This document shows, one piece after another, positions 8,131 to 16,091 of a stretch of DNA of 64,000 bases; positions within the stretch are counted from its first letter, which is position 1, and each line of letters opens with the position of its first letter. Location: the NCBI GenBank assembly GCA_026985075.1, contig JALSQX010000103.1, positions 1 to 64,000 of the forward strand. The letters are read 5' to 3'. Origin of the DNA: Blastocatellia bacterium. Lineage in GTDB: Bacteria > Acidobacteriota > Blastocatellia > HR10 > J050. A program made the translations under genes and the position numbers. The notes under the pieces were generated by a model, which was given only the letters and a program-made list of their open reading frames with translations, had not been told where the DNA came from and made no database searches.

Positions 8131-10065
8131 TCAGTTCCACCCCGACGTCTGGACGAGGAGGCGCTCGATGGCCGCCTGGACAGCCTGACGATGGGCCTGG
8201 TCGTCAGTCTGAAGCGCCATGCGATAGTGATACAACGCCCGCTCTGGCTCGCCTCGCGCCGCGAGGATCAACCCAAGATTGAAATGCGCATACACATAAC
8301 GCCCGTCCATGAGCAAAGCTCTTTCGAAGGCCCGTTCGGCTTCGTCGAGCCGCCCCATCTCGGCGAGCGTCGTTCCCAGATTCGTTTGGGCCCGCACCGA
8401 ACGAGGATCGACTTCCAAGGCGCGACGATAATATCGCAACGCCGCCTCCCGATCTCCCGTCATCACCAGGACATCCCCGAGGTTCGCGTACACCAGTGCA
8501 GGATTCCCTTCCCCGCTTCGGAGGGAAGGGGCCAAAGAGGACCAACTGGCAATCTCGTGCTCCTGGAGATGCCGCTCGACGACGGCGATGGCTCGATGGT
8601 ACTCCTGGATGGCGGCTTCCAATTGTCCTTTTTTCACTAACAGCCCGGCCAGATTGTTCCGTGCTTCCCAGGAGTCGGGGAGTAACTCGATGGACTGACG
8701 GTAAGCTCTCATCGCCTCGTCGATTTCCCCTTCCCCTTCCAAAGCCTGCGCCAGTTGAAAATGAGCCTCTCCTACGCGCGGAGAGACGGCGACCAGCGCT
8801 CGGCTGGCGGCCACTCCACTATATGATCGCCCGGCTTCCAGCGCGGCCAGCACGAGAACGATGGCCGCCAGATAACCAGCCTGAACCAGACCCGGTTTGA
8901 GCGGCCGCAACCTTTCGCGGATTCCCTGCAGAGAAGACATCATCGCTCGTTCATGAGTCTCTCTCGCCGTGGCAATATCCAGGTACTGGCGCGTCTCGGG
9001 CTCCCGCACTTTCCAGATGAACCCATCGGTGTAATAGTGGAGCGCATTGGACGTAAACACGAACGCCAAAAGCAACCTGAGCATCGACTCGTCGCTGATC
9101 ATGCCGGTGATATAGTTCACGCCGCCATAGGCGAAGATGAGCACGAGATAGAGCACAACGCGGCCCGGGCTCGGTCGAAAGAGGAACCTCATCAAAGCCG
9201 TCACTGGACGCCGGCGCTCCACCCGATTGCGGTTGAATGCCCAAACAATCCCATAGTATTGCACGCAATGGAAGGCCGACCATACGGTGAATCCGACCAG
9301 GAAGTCGCCAATGTACACGTAGAGAACGTACGTCGCTCCCACAAAGATCGCCAGAGTGACGAGCTTGCGGAGACTGACCGGATGGCCTTCCCGCCAACGG
9401 CGAACATGGTATCCCACATAGAGCAGGGTCAATCCCACCGAGAGAAACCACAGTCCTCGGCGAACGCCCAGGAGCGCCGGTGCCGGGATGATAGGAAGAC
9501 CAGCCTGATAGGCGAGCCGGAGCAGGTTGTGCGAATAATGTGGGCTATTGAGGATGAGGGTGAGATACCAGCAGAGCGAAACGATCCAATCCAGGCGCGC
9601 GTTCAACGAGCTCGTCGCTCCCCGTTTGGCGTCATAAATGCGCATGAACCCATAGTGCTGCATCAGCACGTGCCAGATGTCCCAGGCCGATAAGAAGAGA
9701 AACAGCGTATGGAACTCATGACTCCGGAATCCCAGCGCGGCGAAGAAGAAGAGAGGCGGCGCCAACAAAAATCGAAGCCGATATCGGGCAAACAGCTCCC
9801 GATCTCCATAGATGCGCAAAAATCCCGGCAAGTGATGACCGAAGGTGAAAAAGGCGAGGAGGAAAACGGCGATCTGGCGAGAACTGAAGTAGGCTCGCAA
9901 AGGGAGGAACATCGCCATGCAGACCAGAGGCGCGCCAATGAATAATACGCTATCCCAGAAGGGGGAGAGAATCCACAGAGAGGAACCGGGGACGATCGCC
10001 TCAGAACCAGACGATCGTCCAGAGCGCGATGACCCGGTCTTTCGTCGCCGTCTTTTCCTCGACAT
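8131..10065 (-). CDS. polytopic membrane protein with C-terminal TPR domain
   Basis: A 644-residue fusion. Residues about 35-400 hold roughly 8-10 hydrophobic segments. Residues about 430-640 form 4-5 tetratricopeptide repeats (for example AHFQLAQALEGEGEIDEAM and VYANLGDVLVMTGDREAAL). The membrane part has many His-containing motifs: GHHLPGFLRIYGD, IWHVLMQHYGFMRIYDAK, HCVQYYG and LHYYTDGFIWK. Such spacing resembles metal-binding membrane enzymes, but I do not recognise a characterised family. A Lys/Arg-rich N-terminus precedes the first helix. It follows a 300-bp gap after the oxidoreductase on the same strand and diverges from the gene at 10403. Function unknown. Confidence 0.85.
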   Translation of the reverse strand: MSRKRRRRKTGSSRSGRSSGSEAIVPGSSLWILSPFWDSVLFIGAPLVCMAMFLPLRAYFSSRQIAVFLLAFFTFGHHLPGFLRIYGDRELFARYRLRFLLAPPLFFFAALGFRSHEFHTLFLFLSAWDIWHVLMQHYGFMRIYDAKRGATSSLNARLDWIVSLCWYLTLILNSPHYSHNLLRLAYQAGLPIIPAPALLGVRRGLWFLSVGLTLLYVGYHVRRWREGHPVSLRKLVTLAIFVGATYVLYVYIGDFLVGFTVWSAFHCVQYYGIVWAFNRNRVERRRPVTALMRFLFRPSPGRVVLYLVLIFAYGGVNYITGMISDESMLRLLLAFVFTSNALHYYTDGFIWKVREPETRQYLDIATARETHERAMMSSLQGIRERLRPLKPGLVQAGYLAAIVLVLAALEAGRSYSGVAASRALVAVSPRVGEAHFQLAQALEGEGEIDEAMRAYRQSIELLPDSWEARNNLAGLLVKKGQLEAAIQEYHRAIAVVERHLQEHEIASWSSLAPSLRSGEGNPALVYANLGDVLVMTGDREAALRYYRRALEVDPRSVRAQTNLGTTLAEMGRLDEAERAFERALLMDGRYVYAHFNLGLILAARGEPERALYHYRMALQTDDQAHRQAVQAAIERLLVQTSGWN

Positions 10066-10223
10066 CGAGATTCTTCACCACCGAGCGGCCATAACCTCAC
10101 ATGGCGTGCGCTCTCTGTGAGCCCTCGCTTGTGGAGGGCATGATTTTAACATGGGTATGAAACAGCAGCAACATCATCTCCTTTCCCAGACAGCACCTCC
10201 TCCTGAGAGCCCGAAGAAATTCG

Positions 10224-10252
10224 TTGACAGCCAAGTCAAATTCTGATATGTA
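10224..10252 (+). promoter_or_regulatory. possible promoter for the gene at 10403
   Basis: A perfect TTGACA (10224-10229) is followed after 17 bp by TATGTA (10247-10252), a weak -10 element. It lies in the 337-bp divergent gap 10066-10402, which otherwise contains no gene I can support. The transcript would have a leader of about 145 nt. Confidence 0.4.
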
Positions 10253-10402
10253 GTGACTGTGCCTGAGCGTTGAGCCCGTTTCCAGATGCGTCGTCCAACC
10301 GTAGAGGCGGAGCGCCGGTTGAGATCGAGCTGACTTTCGTGCTGCGCCCTTTCGACCGACCCGAAGTGGCTCAACAACCGAAACAGTCTCTAGGGGGGTA
10401 AC

Positions 10403-10852
10403 ATGGGAAAGATCAATGTAGGTCGCGTCGTTCTCGGTGGGCTACTCGCCGGTGTGGTGCTGAATATTGGCGAGTACATTCTCAATGAGCCGATCCTCGG
10501 CCAGGAGTGGAAAGCGGCCATGGAGCGGCTCAATGTGTCCCCTCCCGAAGGGAACGTCATCGCCTGGTACGTGGTGATGGGATTCATCCTCGGGATCGCT
10601 ATAGTCTGGCTCTATGCAGCCATCCGCCCCCGATATGGTGCCGGGCCAAAAACGGCCATCATTGCCGGTCTCGCCGCTTGGTTCTTCGTCTGGTTATGGG
10701 GACCGGTGAGCCTGTCGGTCACCGGTCTGTTCCCGGCGAAGCCCGTGATGGTGACCATCATTTGGGGCTTCTTTGAAGCGCCTATCGCCGCGTTGGCCGG
10801 CGCGTGGCTCTATAGAGAGGAAGAGCACGTCGCCGAACCAGCCGCTCAATGA
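10403..10852 (+). CDS. hypothetical four-helix membrane protein
   Basis: A 149-residue protein with four predicted membrane helices, at about residues 8-27, 51-72, 81-99 and 113-138. The polar loops are short and the tail is acidic (EEEHVAEPAAQ). It starts with a clear ATG 6 bp after TAGGGGGG. I recognise no characterised family. The second helix begins after a conserved-looking WYVVMGFILG. It stands alone: divergent from the TPR membrane protein, with uvrC convergent on the far side of a 194-bp gap (10853-11046) in which I see nothing. Confidence 0.75.
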   Translation: MGKINVGRVVLGGLLAGVVLNIGEYILNEPILGQEWKAAMERLNVSPPEGNVIAWYVVMGFILGIAIVWLYAAIRPRYGAGPKTAIIAGLAAWFFVWLWGPVSLSVTGLFPAKPVMVTIIWGFFEAPIAALAGAWLYREEEHVAEPAAQ

Positions 10853-11046
10853 GGAGGGACTGATCCTCGACCATCTCAACTCCGGGAACGAGCGCCTCGC
10901 TCTTGGTGATCCGTGCCGCCTGACGGGCGATGCCCGAATCGCCTCGCTCCCCGGCCCGCCGTGGACCCCAGATTGTCAAAACGCCCTGGCGTCCATGGTC
11001 AGAACCGCGTCCCGCTTCGTGAGGTGACGTCGAGGATCAGCGGCCA

Positions 11047-12867
11047 TCATCGCTGATCCCGGTTGGAGAAATGCGCGTGGATGCGCCGAGCTAATTCTTC
11101 GCCGACGAAGGGCGTGAGCTCGGCGACGCTGGCTCGTTTGATACGCTCCAGGCTCCCGAAATTGCGGAGCAGGCGCGTCTTGCGTCGCTCGCCGATGCCC
11201 GGGATGGCGAGGAGTTCTGAAGCGAGATGTCGTTTCTTCCGGCGGAGGCGATGATAGGTGACGGCGAATCGATGCGCTTCGTCGCGAATGATCTGAACGA
11301 GGTGAAGGATCGGTGAGCGGCGGTCCAAACGAATGGGTTCATTTTCCCGGCCCTGAACGTAGATCACCTCTTCGCGCTTGGCCAGGGCGGCCAGCGGTTG
11401 AGTCACCAACCCGAGATCGTTCAGGGCTTCGGCAGCAGCCGAGAGTTGCCCCTTGCCCCCATCGACCAGAATGAGGTCTGGTAAGGGCTTCTGTTCCCGG
11501 AGCCGCCGCGCGTAGCAACGAGAGATAACCTCTCGCATCGAGGCATAGTCATCGGGCCCCTGGACAGTTTTGATGGCGTAGCGCCGATAGTCACGTTTTT
11601 TCATCTCTCCATCTTCGCACACAACCATGGAGGCCACCGAATCCGTCCCTTGAATGTGAGAAATGTCAAACGCCTCGATTCGCCGAGGTGGTGCCGACAA
11701 TCCCAGCACCCGGGCGAGCTCTTCCAGGATCGCTTGTCGGTCCGGAGCGAGCACGCGGAATCGCTGCTCGAAGGCCAACTTGGCGTTTTGAATAGCCAGA
11801 TCGACGAGATCCCGTTGACGCCCGCGCCTGGGCACCCTCAGTCGCACGCGCCGGCCTCGTTTCTCTGTCAACCACTGCTCGATGAGAGCTTGATCGGCGA
11901 GGTCCACGGGAAGGTGAATCTCCGCGGGCACAAACGCGGCGCCCGAATAGTATTGGACGAGGATCTCGGAGAGGAAGGTCCGGGGATCGAAATCGTCTCT
12001 GATGTCCTCCCAGAAAAATTCGCGCTTGCCGATGACGCGCCCTTCGCGCATGGTGAACAGATAGAGCGCGAGCTTAGGGCCATCCCGATAATACCCCAAT
12101 GTATCCACGTCAGAATCGGTCACCGAGGCCATCTTCTGGACCTCGCCCAGGTGCTCGACAATGCCCATGAGATCGCGATAACGGGCCGCCGCTTCGAAAC
12201 GGAGCTCGGCGGCCGCTCGCTCCATTCGCCTTCTCAAATCGTCGGCCAGATCTTGATTCTTCCCTTCGAGCAGCTTCCTCACATCCTGGACGGCCTCCCG
12301 GTATTGTTCCGCCGAACACAAGCCCGGGACACAGGGTCCCAGACATCGTTTGATCTGGAATTGCAGGCATGGTCGTCCGCGCCGACGATAGGTGCGAAAG
12401 ACGTCGTCCGAACAGGGGCGCAACTGGAACTCGCGATTGACCAGTTCACAGATTCGGTCGGCCAACGAGGCCGGAAGATAAGGCCCGAAATAAAGAGCCC
12501 CGTCCTTCTGGATGCGCCGTACCTTATACAATCGAGGATAGGGATCACCGACGGTGAGCTTCAAGTGAGGATACTGTTTATCATCCTTGAGGAGCACGTT
12601 GAACCGCGGTTGGTGCCGCTTGATGAGGTTGCTCTCCAGAATGAGCGCCTCGATTTCATTATCGGTGACGATGGTGTCCACATCGGCAACGGCGGCGACC
12701 AGCTCCAGCGTCTTGACGTCCCGAGCGCGCGAACTGTGAAAGTACTGGCGCACCCGATGACGTAGATTCTTGGCCTTGCCGACGTAGATGATATGGCCCA
12801 CGGCGTCCTTGAACAGGTAGCATCCCGGACGCGACGGCAACGCGTTCAATTTTTCCTTCAGTTCCAT
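11047..12867 (-). CDS. uvrC: excinuclease ABC subunit C
   Basis: A 606-residue UvrC, the dual-incision nuclease of nucleotide excision repair, recruited to DNA by UvrB. Domain order is complete: the GIY-YIG nuclease (GCYLFKDAVGHIIYVGKAKN, about residues 16-35), the Cys-rich stretch (about 150-175), the UVR motif near 205-235, the RNase H-like endonuclease domain with EAFDISHIQGTDSVASMV (about 388) and DLILVDGGKGQL (about 455), and C-terminal helix-hairpin-helix motifs (SELLAIPGIGERRKTRLLR). It lies 7 bp downstream of the ZIP transporter gene, probably in one transcript. UvrA and UvrB are not in the window. Confidence 0.98.
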   Translation of the reverse strand: MELKEKLNALPSRPGCYLFKDAVGHIIYVGKAKNLRHRVRQYFHSSRARDVKTLELVAAVADVDTIVTDNEIEALILESNLIKRHQPRFNVLLKDDKQYPHLKLTVGDPYPRLYKVRRIQKDGALYFGPYLPASLADRICELVNREFQLRPCSDDVFRTYRRRGRPCLQFQIKRCLGPCVPGLCSAEQYREAVQDVRKLLEGKNQDLADDLRRRMERAAAELRFEAAARYRDLMGIVEHLGEVQKMASVTDSDVDTLGYYRDGPKLALYLFTMREGRVIGKREFFWEDIRDDFDPRTFLSEILVQYYSGAAFVPAEIHLPVDLADQALIEQWLTEKRGRRVRLRVPRRGRQRDLVDLAIQNAKLAFEQRFRVLAPDRQAILEELARVLGLSAPPRRIEAFDISHIQGTDSVASMVVCEDGEMKKRDYRRYAIKTVQGPDDYASMREVISRCYARRLREQKPLPDLILVDGGKGQLSAAAEALNDLGLVTQPLAALAKREEVIYVQGRENEPIRLDRRSPILHLVQIIRDEAHRFAVTYHRLRRKKRHLASELLAIPGIGERRKTRLLRNFGSLERIKRASVAELTPFVGEELARRIHAHFSNRDQR

Positions 12868-12874
12868 CTCTCCC

Positions 12875-13615
12875 CTATAATCCTAATCCCGTCATCAACT
12901 GGTCCGTCAAGTAGAACAAGGCCACCCCCGCAAAGACGACAACGGAGACGAAGACCCCCTCTTCCTTGTTCACTTCGGGAATGAGATCCGAAGCCGCAAT
13001 ATACAGCGTCACTCCGGCGGATAAGGGCAACACATAACCGACGCTCCCTTGAAATGGCCCCACAGCAATGACCCCCACTAACGTCGCGCCCCCCACCAGA
13101 AGGGTCGCCCACCGCGCCATCTGCCTGGACCGCCCCGAAGCCAATACGATGGACGCCACGGTCACGCCGTCGGGAATCTTGTGGAGGACCACGGCCAGGA
13201 AAATGAGGAACCCCAAGCGAACATCGACCAGAAAGCCGGCGGCAATGACCACACCATCGAAAAACGTGTGAATAGTCAGCCCTCCAATCGCCGCTACCAT
13301 GGCTCGCGTATCGAGCAAGGCCTCAGGATGCGTCTCTTCTCCCAGATGGAAGTGCGAGACCATCGTGTGCTCGAAGAATTGAATCAGAAGATACCCTCCC
13401 AGCACGAGCCCCAAAGGAACCTCCAGCTGACCGGGCCACAACCGGACGGCGGCCGGCGCGACCTCCAAGAAAACGGCAGCCAACATGAATCCCGCCCCCA
13501 AGCCGACCAGCCGAGCCAGTAGCGAGGGACCAATCCGTCGCCGGGAGGTGAGCCAGAAGCCCCCCGCTACGTTGGCCAGCGCAGCCACTCCTCCATACAT
13601 CAACAGTTCGATCAT
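12875..13615 (-). CDS. ZIP family metal transporter
   Basis: A 246-residue membrane protein with about eight hydrophobic segments. The two metal-site helices characteristic of ZIP proteins are present: HTFFDGVVIAAGF (about residue 130) and LHKIPDGVTVAS (about 160). A His-containing loop (EHTMVSHFHLGEE) lies between earlier helices. It probably moves zinc or another divalent cation into the cytoplasm. I place the start at ATG 13615, because AGGAGG lies just upstream; a TTG 12 bp further up is immediately followed by that ribosome-binding sequence. It is followed at 7 bp by uvrC. Confidence 0.9.
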   Translation of the reverse strand: MIELLMYGGVAALANVAGGFWLTSRRRIGPSLLARLVGLGAGFMLAAVFLEVAPAAVRLWPGQLEVPLGLVLGGYLLIQFFEHTMVSHFHLGEETHPEALLDTRAMVAAIGGLTIHTFFDGVVIAAGFLVDVRLGFLIFLAVVLHKIPDGVTVASIVLASGRSRQMARWATLLVGGATLVGVIAVGPFQGSVGYVLPLSAGVTLYIAASDLIPEVNKEEGVFVSVVVFAGVALFYLTDQLMTGLGL

Positions 13616-13809
13616 GAGCCTCCTCAATTATACCGGCGTGGTGAGCGGGCCGACTTCCAGTATACTCACTCCCGCCGAGGGATTCAAACGGGGCTCTTCA
13701 TCTCTCATCTGAAAGCGCATCTTGTGGAATATCAGTGTATTACATCACCTCCCTGAAGCTCCACTTAAATCCCCCTCTTCTAACTTCCTAACAAGAGAAA
13801 ACTTTTCGC

Positions 13810-13838
13810 TTGACAGAGGCCATGAGGTGGCGTACTAT
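13810..13838 (+). promoter_or_regulatory. dcw cluster promoter
   Basis: TTGACA (13810-13815), a 17-bp spacer and TACTAT (13833-13838) make a near-consensus sigma70 promoter. The predicted start is near 13845, giving a leader of about 100 nt before mraZ. It is the main visible promoter for the 17-kb division and cell-wall cluster, whose genes are mostly overlapping or a few bases apart. Confidence 0.8.
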
Positions 13839-13845
13839 AGGCAGG

Positions 13846-13869
13846 GTGGTCTAAAGTGGACCAAAGTGG
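13846..13869 (+). promoter_or_regulatory. MraZ operator: three GTGG boxes at 10-bp spacing
   Basis: GTGG occurs at 13846-13849, 13856-13859 and 13866-13869, so it is exactly phased at one helical turn; the last two are AAAGTGG. MraZ is known to bind short TGGG/GTGG-type direct repeats with 10-bp periodicity in front of its own gene. Here the boxes start at the predicted transcription start, a position suited to repression. An extra GTGG at 13827-13830 is out of phase. Confidence 0.75.
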
Positions 13870-13944
13870 TTAGGCCGTTAGCCGGAGACAGATCGAATTA
13901 AAGTGCTACATTAAGTAGCGGCGGGGAAGGAGCTAAATTTTCGC

Positions 13945-14385
13945 ATGTTACGTGGTCATCACAAGGCGACAATCGATAGCAAAGGGCGATTGAAGATTCC
14001 CGCCGCTTTTCGTCACGTCATCGAGGAGAAATTCGGGACGGAGTTCTTCGTCACCAGCATCACCGGCGAATCGGCCTGGCTTTATCCGCTGCCCGAATGG
14101 GAGGAGATCGAAGCCAGACTGCGCGAATTGCCGATCATGGACCCCCGGAAGATGAAGTTCATGGATCGAACGAATTACTATGGCAAGCAGACATCTATGG
14201 ACTCGCAGGGGCGCATTTTGATTCACCCGGAGTTGCGCGAGCGGGCCGACCTGCACGGGGAGGTATCCGTCCTGGGATACGTCAATCACCTGGAAGTGTG
14301 GAATACCGAGCGCTTTGAGAAGCGACTGGAGAGCGAGCTGTATACCAGGGAAGATGCGGCAGCCCTTGCACAACTTGGCATTTGA
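13945..14385 (+). CDS. mraZ: transcriptional regulator MraZ
   Basis: A 146-residue protein with two AbrB-like MraZ/SpoVT half-domains. The first has the motif DSKGRLKIPAAFR (about residues 12-24), the second DSQGRILIHPELRE (about 87-100). Both carry the conserved D-x-K/Q-G-R core that contacts DNA. MraZ forms a ring and represses the dcw operon it heads. The start is preceded by GGAAGGAG and by the promoter and phased GTGG boxes described separately. It is the first gene of the cluster, with 13 bp to rsmH. Confidence 0.97.
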   Translation: MLRGHHKATIDSKGRLKIPAAFRHVIEEKFGTEFFVTSITGESAWLYPLPEWEEIEARLRELPIMDPRKMKFMDRTNYYGKQTSMDSQGRILIHPELRERADLHGEVSVLGYVNHLEVWNTERFEKRLESELYTREDAAALAQLGI

Positions 14386-14398
14386 GAGCGCGAGCATC

Positions 14399-15373
14399 AT
14401 GGCTCAGGGCCAGATTCATCAACCGGTCCTCGTCAAGGAGGTCCTGACCTTCCTGGCGCCAGAGCGGGGCGGGATTTTCGTCGATTGCACGGTGGGCGCT
14501 GGTGGCCACGCGGGGGCGATTTTGGCCGCATCGGACCGGGCGAGGGTCATTGGCGTGGACCGGGACAGGACGGCCTTGGCCGTGGCCCGAGAGCGACTCG
14601 GCCACTACGGACGGCGATTCCAAGCGATCCATGGCCATTTCAAGGAGTTATCGGGAATCCTCGATGCCCTCGGCCTGACGGCCGTCGATGGTATCCTGGC
14701 CGACCTGGGAGTCTCTTCCCTTCAACTGGAAGATCCCCATCGGGGGTTCAGCTTTCAGCGGGAGGGACCGCTGGATATGCGCATGGATCAAGGACAGGAG
14801 CTGACGGCGGCCGAGCTGGTCAATACGCTCTCCGAAGAGGAGCTGGCCGAGATCATCTATCGATATGGTGAGGAGCGCGCCGCCCGGCGCATCGCCCGCG
14901 CCATCGTGACGGCGCGCCAGAAGCGACCGATTGAGACGACCACCGAGTTGGCCGAACTCGTTCGGCGAGCCGTTGGCCGCCGAGGCCGGATTCACCCGGC
15001 GACGCGCACCTTCCAAGCGCTGCGCATTGCCGTCAACGAGGAACTGCAGGACCTGGAGGCGTTCGTGGCGACGGCCATCGATGGGCTGAAGCCGGGCGGG
15101 CGACTGGTCATCATTTCTTTTCACTCGCTCGAGGATCGCCTGGTGAAGCGGGCGCTCAGGCGGCACGCTGGGCGTTGCCTGTGCGCTCCGCCGTGGCCAG
15201 CGATGAATGAGGCGCGATGCCCCCGATGCGGTGCCGAGCAACGGGTTGACATTCTGACCCCCAAACCGGTCAGGCCGAGCCTGGCGGAGGTGGCCGCCAA
15301 TCCCCGCGCCCGCAGCGCGCGTTTGAGGGCCTGTCAGAAGCGCCCGCTGGCGGCCGAAGGGAGCGAACATTGA
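14399..15373 (+). CDS. rsmH: 16S rRNA m4C1402 methyltransferase
   Basis: About 324 residues from ATG 14399 (MAQGQIHQPVLVKEVL). The open frame extends 84 bp further upstream, but only through mraZ. SAM-dependent RsmH/MraW features are visible: FVDCTVGAGGHAGAIL (motif I), GILADLGVSSLQLEDPHRGFS, and the late VIISFHSLEDRLVKRALR. A C-terminal cluster CLCAPPWPAMNEARCPRCG contains four Cys, perhaps metal-binding and longer than in many relatives. It N4-methylates C1402 of 16S rRNA. It sits between mraZ and ftsL, the usual dcw order, and its stop overlaps the TTG start of ftsL. Confidence 0.96.
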   Translation: MAQGQIHQPVLVKEVLTFLAPERGGIFVDCTVGAGGHAGAILAASDRARVIGVDRDRTALAVARERLGHYGRRFQAIHGHFKELSGILDALGLTAVDGILADLGVSSLQLEDPHRGFSFQREGPLDMRMDQGQELTAAELVNTLSEEELAEIIYRYGEERAARRIARAIVTARQKRPIETTTELAELVRRAVGRRGRIHPATRTFQALRIAVNEELQDLEAFVATAIDGLKPGGRLVIISFHSLEDRLVKRALRRHAGRCLCAPPWPAMNEARCPRCGAEQRVDILTPKPVRPSLAEVAANPRARSARLRACQKRPLAAEGSEH

Positions 15374-16068
15374 CGGTGACGCACTACTACCAACAGAGGA
15401 TCGAAAATGCGCCGGTGCCCAGGCGTCGCTGTGCTCCCGAGGCGCGGCAGACGTTGGTCATCGTTCTGGCCAGCGCGCTTCTGATCGGCGGCTTCCTGTA
15501 TGCCATTCATCAGCATGCCGAGGCGGTGCAGCAAGGATATAAGACGCAACAACTCATGCGGCTCAAGGAGGAACTGGAACGCGAGAAACAACAGTTGGAG
15601 TTGCAGCGAGCTTACTACCGCTCGCCACAGGTCATCGAGCGCATGGCGCGACGCCTGGGACTCGTTCGGCCGGATTCCTCCCAGGTGATCATTGCCGGCG
15701 CCGATGGGAAACTGAAGCGGTGGATTCCACCATCCGTTCATACAGCGAGCGCAAGCGAGGTTCACCGTACGGATCGTCCGGCGAGGCGCACAGTGCCGCC
15801 TTGGTCCAGACGGCGGCCCACGTCGAGGCGAACCGCCTCGGCAAAACATGATCAACGGCCGGGCTCCAGGGCCAGTCTGGCCCAAACGCGACCCAAACGG
15901 GTGACGGATCGAGCACCCACCCGACCAGAAGTTCCCAGTGCTTACGTGACCTCTCAGGTTGAACGACGAGAGCGGCCTCATCCTTCATTGGCCGGGGTCC
16001 TCTTGTTCCCCGAGGGAGAGGCTGAGCTGAAGCTCGATGAGAAGACGGAGAAGCAGAAGAAGCGCTAG
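15370..16068 (+). CDS. ftsL: FtsL-like cell division protein with long basic tail
   Basis: A 232-residue bitopic protein in the ftsL position. One membrane helix (about residues 28-47) is followed by a coiled coil (about 52-82) and the FtsL/DivIC-type segment RSPQVIERMARRLGLVRP. FtsL is normally about 90-130 residues. Here residues about 120-232 add an Arg/Pro/Ser-rich tail, predicted periplasmic and probably disordered. The start is TTG 15370, overlapping the rsmH stop as TTGA; a GTG two codons later is an alternative. FtsL bridges FtsB, FtsQ and FtsI at the septum. Family assignment rests on position and architecture. Confidence 0.85.
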   Translation: MTVTHYYQQRIENAPVPRRRCAPEARQTLVIVLASALLIGGFLYAIHQHAEAVQQGYKTQQLMRLKEELEREKQQLELQRAYYRSPQVIERMARRLGLVRPDSSQVIIAGADGKLKRWIPPSVHTASASEVHRTDRPARRTVPPWSRRRPTSRRTASAKHDQRPGSRASLAQTRPKRVTDRAPTRPEVPSAYVTSQVERRERPHPSLAGVLLFPEGEAELKLDEKTEKQKKR

Positions 16069-16091
16069 CGCGAGCGGAGACGGAGGCTGGT

